Source: an uncultured bacterium (GTDB lineage: Bacteria; Verrucomicrobiota; Lentisphaeria; Victivallales; UBA1829). Taken from it: a stretch of DNA of 64,000 nucleotides. The position numbers and the translations under genes are program-made. Of this stretch, positions 44,413 through 52,883 are shown in pieces. The stretch lies in assembly GCA_900548385.1 (NCBI GenBank), contig URKJ01000015.1, positions 1 through 64,000 of the forward strand, given 5' to 3'. Below the pieces are notes generated by a model, which saw only the letters and a list, made by a program, of their open reading frames with translations, had not been told where the DNA came from and ran no database searches. Positions within the stretch are counted from its first letter, which is position 1. The number at the start of each line of letters is the position of its first letter.

Positions 44413-45231
44413 TCATTCCCCGGAAAGTGCGATCTTTTCGATCCGTTCCGGGGAGCGTCCCAGAAAACGGGCGGCATGCACCGGAAGTTCGGAATGCATG
44501 TCCGTGACGAAGAAACCGCATTTGCTGCCTTTGCCCTCCGCTGCGCAAAGGTGGTTCCGGCGGAGATATTCCGTCACATATTCCGCGCAGGCGGACGCGC
44601 TGTCGATGATGGCGACCCGTCCCTCCAGATAGGCGGAAATGGCGGATTTGAACAGCGGATAATGGGTGCATCCCAACAGAAGAGCGTCCGGCGGATTCTG
44701 CTTGACGTTGTGGAGGTAGATATTGAGAACGGACCTGGTGATGGTGCTGTCGGTGATTCCTTCCTCCGCCATCGGGACAAGCAGGGGGCATGCGATACTC
44801 TCCACGATGATGGACGGATCCTTGGCATGAATTCCGCGGCGGTAGGCGTCGCTGTTGATCGTGGCGCGGGTTCCGGTAATGGCGATCCTGCGGGGCGATC
44901 CGGCAAGCACCGCGCGGATTCCCGCATCCAATACGCCGAGAATGTGAGCTTCCGGATAACGGCTGCGGAGTGTATCCATCGCGACTGCGGAGACCGTATT
45001 GCAGGCGGCGACGATCATTTTTACTCCGCGTCCGAGCAGAAATTCCGCGTCCTGTCCGGCAAACCGGCGGATCGAATCGACCGATTTGTCCCCGTACGGA
45101 ACGCGGGCGGTGTCGCCGAGATACAGGATGTCTTCATCGGGCAGGGCGCGGTTGATCGCCGCAACGACGGTCAGTCCGCCGAGTCCGGAATCGAAAACCC
45201 CGATGGGTCTGTTGTCAGCCTTGTGTGACAC
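44413..45231 (-). CDS. murI: Glutamate racemase
   Basis: 272 residues. It converts L- to D-glutamate for peptidoglycan. IGVFDSGLGGLTVV carries the substrate-binding DSG, MIVAACNTVSA the first catalytic Cys and LLLGCTHYPLF the second; YLGDTARVPYG is also diagnostic. The start is GTG at 45231, with AAGGAACCGG upstream, and overlaps the GGCT/amidoligase-like gene by 17 bases. It is the last gene of a six-gene minus-strand run that includes other glutamate-linked proteins. Confidence 0.95.
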   Translation of the reverse strand: MSHKADNRPIGVFDSGLGGLTVVAAINRALPDEDILYLGDTARVPYGDKSVDSIRRFAGQDAEFLLGRGVKMIVAACNTVSAVAMDTLRSRYPEAHILGVLDAGIRAVLAGSPRRIAITGTRATINSDAYRRGIHAKDPSIIVESIACPLLVPMAEEGITDSTITRSVLNIYLHNVKQNPPDALLLGCTHYPLFKSAISAYLEGRVAIIDSASACAEYVTEYLRRNHLCAAEGKGSKCGFFVTDMHSELPVHAARFLGRSPERIEKIALSGE

Positions 45232-47107
45232 TCCGGTTCCTTTCGATAAGGGTTTCTGTCAGATTTTCGAGAATGGCGGTCTTGCGCTTGTCCAGCCGGA
45301 CCGTTTTGTGTTCCTTGCACATGCCGCGTTCCACGGTCGATACGAACGAGTCGATCTCACGGAGAGAGAGGCTCTGCGGATGTGCCGCCCAGGACCGCAG
45401 AAAGAGCTGTTCGGGAAGCTCCGGCTGCCCGCTGCGGGGGATCGTGATCGGACGGGCGCAGGTTTCCAGCTGGTAGTCTTTCAGCGCCACGATGATTTTG
45501 GCGTAGTCGGTTTCCGTGGAACGCAGACGCAGGAACTTGTATTCCATGACGTCGGAGGCGGAGGATTCGTCGCCCGACCGGGAATAGTGGTGTTTGCGGT
45601 CGGAGAAATTCAAACAGCCGGAAGAGTTCGTATCGAGTTCATTGTTGAAAATACGCCATTCGCGGAGTATGCCGTTTTCGTCCCGCCGCAGGTCTCCGCC
45701 GAGAAGCATCAGGCAGACAAGGTCGCTTTCCCGGTGCGGGCGGTTGGTAATGACGGGTGCGCCGTTGTCTTTGGGCAGTTCCATGGAGATGTGCAGGCTG
45801 TGCGTGGGGATTTCCAGAAATTTCACCGCTTCGTTGATGACCATGGACATTGCCCAGGGGCAGTCGAACAGCGGACGGGAAAGATCGCCGATGATGTTGA
45901 AGCGTCCGAGCGCATATTCCAGAAAGCCGCGTCTGCGTCCGGTGGTTCCGGCGGTCAGCGGGCGGTGCGCGTCGACGTGCCCGCCGAGCCGCCACATCCG
46001 GCGGCGGAGGTCGAAATCGTTGAACCAGTTGAACGAATCGAAACGTTCGTCTTCGCCGGGTTCCGCGTAAACGGCGCGGGACCCCAGACGGCTGAACTCC
46101 AGTTCCGCGCCGAGCGGCGTCGGTGTGGAATTCCAGTTGAAGCCGACGTATTCCACGATTTCCCCCATTTTCGCATGGTCGTAGATCTCATCGGCTGCGG
46201 CAATGCAGAGAGCGGCGTATTCGCGGTAGGAACGGTTCGGAACGGCGGAATCCAGTTGCATCTGGCGCATCAGTTTTTTGATCCTGCGCTTGTTGGAGTT
46301 GTAGTAGAGAAACGCAAGCAGGATTGCCACGCCGTGGCGGAAATATTTGTGGGAAACGCGGACCGCTTTGTGGAATTCGTGCCGGACCTTTTCGGCAAAC
46401 TGGTTGAAGATGATATGCTTGCAGACCAGTTCCATATAGGCGTCGGCATACGGTTTTATTTCACAGTTGCCGAATACTTTGGCGAGGTCGGGCGGTTTGG
46501 CGCCGCTGAACGCCTGGAGCATCAGATAGTTGCAGACATAATCGCCGTCGAAGTGAGACTGGATGAGCTGGTCGATTTCGGACCCCATCAGTTCCTGCAT
46601 GGCACGTTTGTCGTTTTCCGGTTCTTCCCGCGGGGAAATATCGTCCAGCGTATGGCTGATTTTCCGCTCCAGATAAAGATTGTAGCGGTCTTCGAACTGG
46701 ATCTCCTGTCCGAATGACTTCTGGAGTGCCGGGATGTTGCCGATATATGTCTCTGCCCGGCGGCGCTGTCCGGCGGAGTCGCGGACGACGACCCGTTTAC
46801 GGTAGTAGAGACGCTTTTCGTCTTCGAATGCGTCGAGCAGAACGAGCTCTTCCGGCGTGAGCGCTTTGAGGATGCGGCCGCGGACCTGTGCCCCCTGCTG
46901 GCGGACGATGAAGAAGAACGCTCCGGGGGGGACAACGCGCATATAGTTGTTGAGCACCGCGGGTTCGGTTTCCACATGCCTGCCGAGGATGAGTTTGACA
47001 TGCCGGTCGCTCAGCAGAGTTCCGTAAACGAACAGATCGGTGTTTCCGTCATGCGCGGACGCCGCCGCTTCGGCGAGTTCCTCCGCGGACCGCCGGCGGC
47101 GGGTCAC
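45215..47107 (-). CDS. Gamma-glutamylcyclotransferase / amidoligase-like fusion protein
   Basis: About 630 residues in two parts. Residues 24-140 form a GGCT/AIG2-like domain: DLFVYGTLLSDRHVKLILG has the YGTL loop, and LDAFEDEKRLYYRKRVVV the conserved Glu. Enzymes of this fold cleave gamma-glutamyl amines by cyclisation. From about residue 330 onward a second region has features of COOH-NH2 (amidoligase-type) ligases: LGAELEFSRLGSRAV, HISMELPKD and VMEYKFLRLRSTETDY. The linker is helical. The GTG at 47107 is chosen because GGAG lies 5 bases upstream and it overlaps the preceding stop as GTGA; an ATG at 47158 is the alternative. The C-terminal family call is tentative. Confidence 0.6.
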   Translation of the reverse strand: MTRRRRSAEELAEAAASAHDGNTDLFVYGTLLSDRHVKLILGRHVETEPAVLNNYMRVVPPGAFFFIVRQQGAQVRGRILKALTPEELVLLDAFEDEKRLYYRKRVVVRDSAGQRRRAETYIGNIPALQKSFGQEIQFEDRYNLYLERKISHTLDDISPREEPENDKRAMQELMGSEIDQLIQSHFDGDYVCNYLMLQAFSGAKPPDLAKVFGNCEIKPYADAYMELVCKHIIFNQFAEKVRHEFHKAVRVSHKYFRHGVAILLAFLYYNSNKRRIKKLMRQMQLDSAVPNRSYREYAALCIAAADEIYDHAKMGEIVEYVGFNWNSTPTPLGAELEFSRLGSRAVYAEPGEDERFDSFNWFNDFDLRRRMWRLGGHVDAHRPLTAGTTGRRRGFLEYALGRFNIIGDLSRPLFDCPWAMSMVINEAVKFLEIPTHSLHISMELPKDNGAPVITNRPHRESDLVCLMLLGGDLRRDENGILREWRIFNNELDTNSSGCLNFSDRKHHYSRSGDESSASDVMEYKFLRLRSTETDYAKIIVALKDYQLETCARPITIPRSGQPELPEQLFLRSWAAHPQSLSLREIDSFVSTVERGMCKEHKTVRLDKRKTAILENLTETLIERNRSVTQG

Positions 47108-47610
47108 AGAAACTCCATCAGTACGGCTGTTTCGTCGCAGTTGTCTTTCTTCTTGCATATCACGCAGTCGCTCCAGATTTTCCCCGGAAACATGGATTTG
47201 TCCACGATCCGGAAGCCGAGGCGGATGAAAAAGTGTGCCCGGTAGGTGAGGGAGAATAGACGCGCGGGCGTTCCGGCCTCTTTCATCTGGCGGATCACTC
47301 CGCTGAGAATCTCGGAGCCGATGCCCTGACCGACATGTTCCGGAACGACGGCAAAGGAACGGACTTCATACAGCGAGTTGCCGTAATTCCGGATGGCGAC
47401 ACAACCGACGAATTCGCCGTTAAGCTCGGCGATCCGGAAATTGGCGATTTTCTCCTGAATATCCTCTTCCGTGCGGGGAAGAAGCAGACTCTCTTTTGCA
47501 TAGCCGCCGAGGAGTGACCATACGTTATGCACATCGGAATTGTCGGCGTGGCGGAGTCCCTTTTCCGGGTTGTACCGTGCCGGTCTTACGACCAGAGTAC
47601 CATTGAACAT
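47104..47610 (-). CDS. ArgA-like GNAT amino-acid N-acetyltransferase
   Basis: 168 residues, a single GNAT domain. RHADNSDVHNVWSLLGGYAKE and SLLLPRTEEDI start the family pattern. YEVRSFAVVPEHVGQGIGSEI is the acetyl-CoA loop, and GFRIVDKSMFPGKIWSDCVIC followed by CDETAVLMEFL ends it. This pattern matches short stand-alone N-acetylglutamate synthases, which acetylate glutamate in arginine synthesis. No other arginine gene is nearby, so another amino-acid substrate is possible. The ATG at 47610 follows accA's stop by 4 bases, with GGAG upstream. Confidence 0.82.
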   Translation of the reverse strand: MFNGTLVVRPARYNPEKGLRHADNSDVHNVWSLLGGYAKESLLLPRTEEDIQEKIANFRIAELNGEFVGCVAIRNYGNSLYEVRSFAVVPEHVGQGIGSEILSGVIRQMKEAGTPARLFSLTYRAHFFIRLGFRIVDKSMFPGKIWSDCVICKKKDNCDETAVLMEFL

Positions 47611-47614
47611 GATC

Positions 47615-48601
47615 TTATTTCTCCGGCGCGGTCCCGCAGGAATCGGGTTCCGCGTAGAATTTGACGTTGCGGAACCGTTCATAGCGCTGTTCACGGAGCT
47701 GTTCCGGAGTGCAGTTCCCGAATTCTTTCAGGGATTTGAGGATCGCTTCCTTGAGCTTTTCCGCCGCCGCATCATAATCCTTGTGGGCGCCGCCGAGCGG
47801 TTCTTCCACGATGCCGTCCACCAGTTTGAGCTTGAGCAGGTCGGAGGCTGTGAGTTTCAGCGCTTCCGCCGCTTTTGCGGAATATGCGCGGTCTTTCCAC
47901 AGGATCGCGGCACAACCTTCCGGCGTGATGACGGAATAATAGGCGTTTTCCATGATCATGACTTTATTGCCGACACCGATTCCGAGGGCGCCGCCGGATC
48001 CGCCTTCACCGATGACCACGCAGATGATCGGCACGGTGAACGAGAACATTTCCCTCAGATTGACGGCGATCGCTTCGCCGATATGCCGCTCTTCCGAGGC
48101 GACGCCGGGGAAAGCTCCCGGAGTGTCGATGAACGTGATGATGGGGAGCTTCGCCATTTCCGCAAGCTGCATCATGCGGAGCGCTTTGCGGTATCCTTCC
48201 GGGTGCGGACAGCCGAAATTGCGCATTACGTTTTCTTTGGTATTGCGCCCTTTCTGCGTGCCGATGACCATGACGGGGATGTTGTCGATCTTAGCGAATC
48301 CGCCGACGATCGCGAGGTCATCCGCATATCTGCGGTCGCCGTGGAATTCCAGAAAATCCGTACAGAAGCGTTCAATGTAGTCAAGCGTATAGGGACGGTT
48401 CGGATGACGTGCCAGCTGAACTCTCTGCCACGGGGTGAGCGCACCGTAGATGCTCTTCTTCATTGCTTCGATCTTGGCTTTGAGAGCGTTCACCTCGTCG
48501 GAGGAATCAATGTTGCTTGACGAGCTCAGCGATTCCCATTCCGCGAGTTTGGCTTCCAGTTCCGCAATCGGTTTTTCAAATTCGAGGGTGACAACTGACA
48601 T
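47615..48601 (-). CDS. accA: Acetyl-CoA carboxylase carboxyltransferase subunit alpha
   Basis: 328 residues. It forms half of the carboxyltransferase that makes malonyl-CoA for fatty acid synthesis. The family-typical start MSVVTLEFEKPIAELEAKL, and then ALTPWQRVQLARHPNRPYTL, KGRNTKENVMRNFGCPHPEGYRK, FIDTPGAFPGVASEERHIGEA and VIGEGGSGGALGIGV are all present. Length is normal. AGGAG lies 10 bases upstream. The 3-oxoacyl-ACP synthase gene elsewhere in the window belongs to the same pathway but is not linked. Confidence 0.96.
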   Translation of the reverse strand: MSVVTLEFEKPIAELEAKLAEWESLSSSSNIDSSDEVNALKAKIEAMKKSIYGALTPWQRVQLARHPNRPYTLDYIERFCTDFLEFHGDRRYADDLAIVGGFAKIDNIPVMVIGTQKGRNTKENVMRNFGCPHPEGYRKALRMMQLAEMAKLPIITFIDTPGAFPGVASEERHIGEAIAVNLREMFSFTVPIICVVIGEGGSGGALGIGVGNKVMIMENAYYSVITPEGCAAILWKDRAYSAKAAEALKLTASDLLKLKLVDGIVEEPLGGAHKDYDAAAEKLKEAILKSLKEFGNCTPEQLREQRYERFRNVKFYAEPDSCGTAPEK

Positions 48602-48632
48602 TATTGAAAGACTCCTTCGTTATCCGGCCATT

Positions 48633-49274
48633 CTACTTGATTGATACCCGGCTGCCTTCAGAAAGCAGCAGGAAGATCTCATTGATATCTGAATTTTTCA
48701 AACGAAAAAACAGTTGCTCTTCATCCGGTGCGAGCGGTGCTTCGCCGTGAAGTCCGGTGACAGGGCTCCCTTCCGGAGTCCGCAGTTCGATCCAGCGGCT
48801 GCCGAGCGTGTTGCCCGCCGCTCCCCTCTTGTACAGAACGCCGTTCAGCTCAAGATTCGGATAGCCGAGTTTTGCGCCGACCTGAAATTCACCGGAAGGT
48901 ACGGTGAAATCCGCACCGCATTTGACTTCAAAACTGCGGTAATAAGTGTCTTCGTCGGTCAGAATCAGCAGACGTCCCGCGTGTTTGTCCAGAAACGCAT
49001 GGCAACGGTCGGAAACCTTGTGCCCCGCATTGCGGAGCGCCAGATTGGCGCTGATCGAGAGCTGACGCGCCTGTTCCGCGACAACGGAATTTCCGGAACG
49101 TCTGGCAAGCTGTGACGCTTCTCTGGCCGCTCTCCGGTAATCCTGCTGCTCCATCGCGGCCCGTACCGGTTCCAAAGCCGATTCCGCCGGGTCCTGTGCG
49201 GCGGCTGCAGAACCGCAGAATACGAAAAATCCCGCCGCCATTGTGAACAGCATACTGTGCAGAGTCTTTTTCAT
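48633..49274 (-). CDS. Secreted YkuD (L,D-transpeptidase)-like protein lacking the catalytic cysteine
   Basis: 213 residues. A signal peptide (MKKTLHSMLFTMAAGFFVFCGSAAA) leads to a helical segment and then a YkuD-like beta domain: RSFEVKCGADFTVPSGEFQVG, GNTLGSRWIELRTPEGSPVTGLHG and DINEIFLLLSEGSRVSI. The expected SxGCIRM catalytic motif is replaced by EEQLFFRLKN, so no active Cys is present, although the HG of the substrate loop is kept. A binding role at peptidoglycan is plausible but unproven. It is 31 bases upstream of accA on the same strand. Confidence 0.65.
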   Translation of the reverse strand: MKKTLHSMLFTMAAGFFVFCGSAAAAQDPAESALEPVRAAMEQQDYRRAAREASQLARRSGNSVVAEQARQLSISANLALRNAGHKVSDRCHAFLDKHAGRLLILTDEDTYYRSFEVKCGADFTVPSGEFQVGAKLGYPNLELNGVLYKRGAAGNTLGSRWIELRTPEGSPVTGLHGEAPLAPDEEQLFFRLKNSDINEIFLLLSEGSRVSIK

Positions 49275-49315
49275 GATCCGGTTCCCCTGTTGGTTGAAAA
49301 TATGTTCCTAATAAA

Positions 49316-49849
49316 TTACTCTTGCAAAGTGGTTTTTTCAAGTTGAGAGTCTGATTTTGTCGGAATTGTTCCGCTTTCCAGCCGTTCTTTCAGTTCGACG
49401 GCGTCGTTCCACGAGGCGAACGCATGGCGTTTCTTTTCCAGACTGTATTCCATAACAGGTGTGAGACGGGCGGTGCGGATCGCTTCCGGGGTCAGGCCGC
49501 CGATCGCAAGGTCGGCGCGGCCGCTGCGCACATAGGCGGCAAGCGATTCCGGACGGGAGGCGAAAAAGAAGACGCGCCAGCCGTTTCTGTGCGCCGCATT
49601 GAGAACGGCTTTCACTTCCTGTCCTTCAAATATTCCGTCCTGTGTCAGATAGGCAAAATCGCCGCCCGTTGTGCTGACGGCAACCCGCAGCAGTTTGCGT
49701 TGTTCCAACTGCCGGAACCGTTTTTCCGCGGCGATCCGGCTGAGATCCTCCGGCGTGACCGGTTCCGGAAGCTGGACGCAGGAAACCGCGAGCAGACATG
49801 CCGTTATGGCCCAGAGGCACAGGGCTTCCCGTGTTTTTCTGTTCCGCAT
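49316..49849 (-). CDS. Solute-binding-protein-like lipoprotein (half-length)
   Basis: 177 residues. The signal peptide ends in a lipobox (LLAVSCVQL), with the Cys about residue 24. KLLRVAVSTTGGDFAYLTQDG, GQEVKAVLNAAHRNGWRVFF and SGRADLAIGGLTPEAIRT follow the first lobe of family 3 extracellular solute-binding proteins, as also seen in MltF-type transglycosylases. The second lobe is missing: the protein ends about where the hinge would be. It may be a remnant or a specialised sensor. It is the first gene of the minus-strand accA/murI run. Confidence 0.65.
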   Translation of the reverse strand: MRNRKTREALCLWAITACLLAVSCVQLPEPVTPEDLSRIAAEKRFRQLEQRKLLRVAVSTTGGDFAYLTQDGIFEGQEVKAVLNAAHRNGWRVFFFASRPESLAAYVRSGRADLAIGGLTPEAIRTARLTPVMEYSLEKKRHAFASWNDAVELKERLESGTIPTKSDSQLEKTTLQE

Positions 49850-49951
49850 ATCTGCTTCTCCCCGGTTTGTTGTGGTTCATTTTCACTCAAATATACATGA
49901 CGGTGACGAAAAAGCAAAAGCTCCGGTTCAACTTTTTCCGGAATTTTAAAC

Positions 49952-49990
49952 TTGACAAATAAATATATTGATATATATTGATGTATTGAT
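49952..49990 (+). promoter_or_regulatory. arsR-type promoter and direct-repeat operator
   Basis: TTGACA (49952-49957) and TATATT (49974-49979) are 16 bases apart. ATATATTGAT is repeated in tandem at 49963-49972 and 49973-49982, and TATTGAT occurs a third time at 49984-49990. These repeats cover the spacer and -10 box, the usual place for a metal-sensing ArsR repressor to bind. Confidence 0.6.
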
Positions 49991-50014
49991 GAAACTATGA
50001 ATGGGAGGTTTGCA

Positions 50015-50392
50015 ATGGCTGAGAAAAAAGAATTGATCGAATGTGCCGCGCATCATGCGGATAAAGTGCGGGACGTGGAAGCCGGGTTGACGGAGGCGGA
50101 ATTGCTGGGCGAGATGGCGGGACTGTTCAAAGTCCTGTCTGATCCGACGCGTTTGAAAATCGTGAACGCCCTGCTGCTTTCGGAATTGTGCGTCTGTGAT
50201 ATTACGGCGATAGTCCGGCTCCCGCAACCGTCGATTTCCCATCATCTGAAAGAACTGCGCCTTGCGCGTCTGGTGAAATTCCGCAAATCCGGCAGGGAGA
50301 CTTACTATTCCCTGAATGATTATCATATTCAACTGCTGTTTGATTTGTGCCGGACGCATTCTGCGGAGCAGATGCCGAAAGGAGCGTGCTGA
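50015..50392 (+). CDS. ArsR/SmtB-family metal-sensing repressor
   Basis: 125 residues. The winged-helix core has FKVLSDPTRLKIVNALLL, then the alpha-3 metal-site motif SELCVCDITAIV with two cysteines, the recognition helix QPSISHHLKELRLARLV and the wing FRKSGRETYYSL. The Cys motif is of the CadC/ArsR type that senses Cd, Pb, Zn or As. The N-terminus has AHHADKVRD, which may add ligands. GGGAGG lies 6 bases before the ATG at 50015; the ATG at 49997 is not preceded by one. One base separates it from the P-type ATPase gene. Confidence 0.92.
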   Translation: MAEKKELIECAAHHADKVRDVEAGLTEAELLGEMAGLFKVLSDPTRLKIVNALLLSELCVCDITAIVRLPQPSISHHLKELRLARLVKFRKSGRETYYSLNDYHIQLLFDLCRTHSAEQMPKGAC

Positions 50393-50393
50393 G

Positions 50394-52313
50394 ATGTGTT
50401 GCTGCTGCGGTGAATCCGGCGGACATCGTCGTCCGGAATATGAACGGAACCTTGCGGGGGATTTTTTTCACCGTTTCCGGACGGATTATCCGCTGTGCGC
50501 GGCGTCTCTGCTGTTTTTCGGGACGCTTGCAGCGGGTCTGGTGACGGAGCTTCCGGCGCCGGTCCGGATCGGCGGGTATCTGACCGCCTGGCTTCTGGTG
50601 ATCGTCAAACTTTTTCCGGAATTGCGGGAACAGCTGCGCCGGAAACAGTTCTTCAATGAATTCACTCTGATGATCGCGGCGACTGCCGGAGCATTCTGGC
50701 TCGGAGAATACGCGGAGGGTGCGGCGGTGATTCTTTTCTATTCGGTCGGCGAGATGTTTCAGGAGCTCGCCGTGGATCATGCGAGGAATTCGGTCCTGAG
50801 CATGCTGGATTTCAGCGGCGACCGGATTCGCGTCCATCGGGATGGCGGAACTGTTGCGGTGACGGTCCGGGAAGCGGCGGCCGGGGATGTCGTGACGCTT
50901 GCACCGGGCGAAAAAGTCCCGCTGGACGGTGAACTGCTGTCCGCTTCCGCTGTGATGAATACATCTGCAGTGACCGGAGAGCCGGTTCCCGCGGAGATGG
51001 AGTGCGGAGCCCGTCTTTACGCCGGGATGATCAACGGCGGCCGTGCGTGTGAAATGCGGGTGACTGCATGCTGGGAAGAGGGGTCTACTGCGAAGATCCT
51101 GCATAATATCGAAGAAGCGGCGGAACGCAAATCCCGCGTTCAGCGGTTTATCACCCGTGTGGCGGCGGTCTATACGCCCTGCGTGTTCGGGCTTGCCGTG
51201 CTGATTACGATCCTGCCTGCGCTGTTTGCGCGGGAGTACGAATTTTCCGTCTGGTTCGGCAGAGCGCTGATTTTTCTGGTGATTTCGTGCCCGTGTGCTC
51301 TGGTGGTATCCATTCCGCTCGGCTATTTCGGAGGGATCGGGCTGGCATCGAAAAACGGACTCTTTTTCAAAGGCGCGAATTATCTGGATGTCGTGACGCG
51401 TCTGACCTGTATTGCATTCGACAAGACCGGGACGCTGACCAAAGGGATCCTCTCCGTCAAGCGCACGGTGACACTTCCCGGAGCGCCGGAATGGCTGCCG
51501 TTTGTGATCGCTCTGGAATCGGGATCGAATCATCCGGCGGCGCAGGCGGTTGCCCGTCTGGGGGAGGGGATGCGCGGTCTGCCGGAGATCGTTGAGGCGG
51601 AGGAACTGCCGGGGATGGGACTCCGCGGAATTTCCGGGGATACGGAGATTCTCGCGGGAAACCGCCGCCTGTTTGAGTCGCGCAGAATTGCGCTGCCGGA
51701 GGTTGAGTCGGATCTCAACTGTGTTTTCGTGGCGCTGAACGGGACGCCTGTCGGTTATTTCCTGCTGGACGACGTTGTCAAAGAGGAGACGGCGGAAGCC
51801 TTGGAGCGCTTGCGCGGGGAGGGAATCCGCACGGTTCTGCTTTCGGGCGACCGCGAGGCAACGGCGCGCCGTGTGGCGGAGTCGCTTGGGATTGAAGAGG
51901 TTCACGCGGAACTGCTGCCGGACGATAAACGCACCGTTTTACGGGAACTCAAAAAGGAGTCGGCGACTGTTGCATTCGTCGGAGACGGCATCAACGATGC
52001 GGCGGTTCTTGCGGAATCGGATCTTGGGATCGCGATCGGCAAAAACGGCAGTGATCTTGCGATTGACGCTGCGGACCTTGTGATTCGCGACGGGGATTTG
52101 CGGCGTATTGATCTTGCGATCCGGATCGGCCGCAGGACCCGTGCCGTTGTCTGGCAGAACATTGTCTTTGCGTTTACCGTGAAAGCGGCGGTCCTGATTC
52201 TCGGAGCATTCGGTGCCGCGACGATGTGGGAGGCGGTGTTTGCGGATGTCGGAGTTGCTCTTCTTGCGATCCTCAACGCCGTCCGGATTCAGCGTTCGGA
52301 GCTGGAGCTTTAA
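50394..52313 (+). CDS. Heavy-metal P1B-type ATPase (Zn/Cd/Pb exporter type)
   Basis: 639 residues. The transmembrane metal site is SCPCALVVSIPLG (Cys299-Pro-Cys301). The phosphorylated Asp343 is in AFDKTGTLTKG, and the hinge is GDGINDAAVLAESD. NTSAVTGEPVP is the actuator loop. It pumps soft divalent metals out of the cytoplasm. It lacks an N-terminal heavy-metal-associated domain (no GMTCxxC) and begins instead with MCCCCGESGG, a four-cysteine cluster that may bind metal. GGAG lies 9 bases before the ATG. It is in an operon with the ArsR-type repressor. Confidence 0.93.
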   Translation: MCCCCGESGGHRRPEYERNLAGDFFHRFRTDYPLCAASLLFFGTLAAGLVTELPAPVRIGGYLTAWLLVIVKLFPELREQLRRKQFFNEFTLMIAATAGAFWLGEYAEGAAVILFYSVGEMFQELAVDHARNSVLSMLDFSGDRIRVHRDGGTVAVTVREAAAGDVVTLAPGEKVPLDGELLSASAVMNTSAVTGEPVPAEMECGARLYAGMINGGRACEMRVTACWEEGSTAKILHNIEEAAERKSRVQRFITRVAAVYTPCVFGLAVLITILPALFAREYEFSVWFGRALIFLVISCPCALVVSIPLGYFGGIGLASKNGLFFKGANYLDVVTRLTCIAFDKTGTLTKGILSVKRTVTLPGAPEWLPFVIALESGSNHPAAQAVARLGEGMRGLPEIVEAEELPGMGLRGISGDTEILAGNRRLFESRRIALPEVESDLNCVFVALNGTPVGYFLLDDVVKEETAEALERLRGEGIRTVLLSGDREATARRVAESLGIEEVHAELLPDDKRTVLRELKKESATVAFVGDGINDAAVLAESDLGIAIGKNGSDLAIDAADLVIRDGDLRRIDLAIRIGRRTRAVVWQNIVFAFTVKAAVLILGAFGAATMWEAVFADVGVALLAILNAVRIQRSELEL

Positions 52314-52513
52314 GCGGTTCCTGTGGAAAACGGTTTCAAAAAATGGCGGAACAGCAGTGGCGCAGTTCCGTCTTTTTTCATCATTTTTGAAAAAAATCCT
52401 GCAAAACGGTGTTTTTCGTTACTATTTTCAGTTCCGCCGCTTTTTTTCTGCTAAAGAAGAGTTATATTAGCCGTTGTCAGTCGCAAACCAACGAAAGGAT
52501 TGAAAAAAGAAAC

Positions 52514-52858
52514 ATGCCTGTTATCGTTACCACAGCGCTGCTGCTGATCTGCTCCAATCTGTTCATGACGTTTGCATGGTATGGACATTTGAAAGATATG
52601 TCGGGAAAAGCGTGGTATCTCGCGGCGCTGGTGAGCTGGGGGATTGCGTTGTTTGAATATTTGATTCAGGTCCCGGCGAACCGGATCGGATACGAAGGCG
52701 GGCTGACGCTTGCACAACTTAAAATCATGCAGGAGGTTATTACGCTTTCGGTCTTTGTACCGTTTTCGATTCTTTATATGAAAGAGGGGTTCAAACTGGA
52801 TTACGTCTGGGCGGCGCTCTGTATGACCGGAGCTGTCTATTTTATGTTCAGACATTAA
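52514..52858 (+). CDS. DUF486 family small membrane protein
   Basis: 114 residues with four membrane helices. MPVIVTTALLLICSNLFMTFAWYGHLK and the loops FEYLIQVPANRIGYEGGLT and LKIMQEVITLSVFVPFSILYM match DUF486 (DMT-superfamily-like) proteins, whose transport substrate is unknown. The ATG at 52514 starts the conserved family N-terminus; AAAGGA lies 14 bases upstream, rather far. The frame to 52409 gives a hydrophobic but non-conserved extension and was rejected. Confidence 0.85.
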   Translation: MPVIVTTALLLICSNLFMTFAWYGHLKDMSGKAWYLAALVSWGIALFEYLIQVPANRIGYEGGLTLAQLKIMQEVITLSVFVPFSILYMKEGFKLDYVWAALCMTGAVYFMFRH

Positions 52859-52883
52859 TACAACAAACAGGAGGAGGCGGAAT

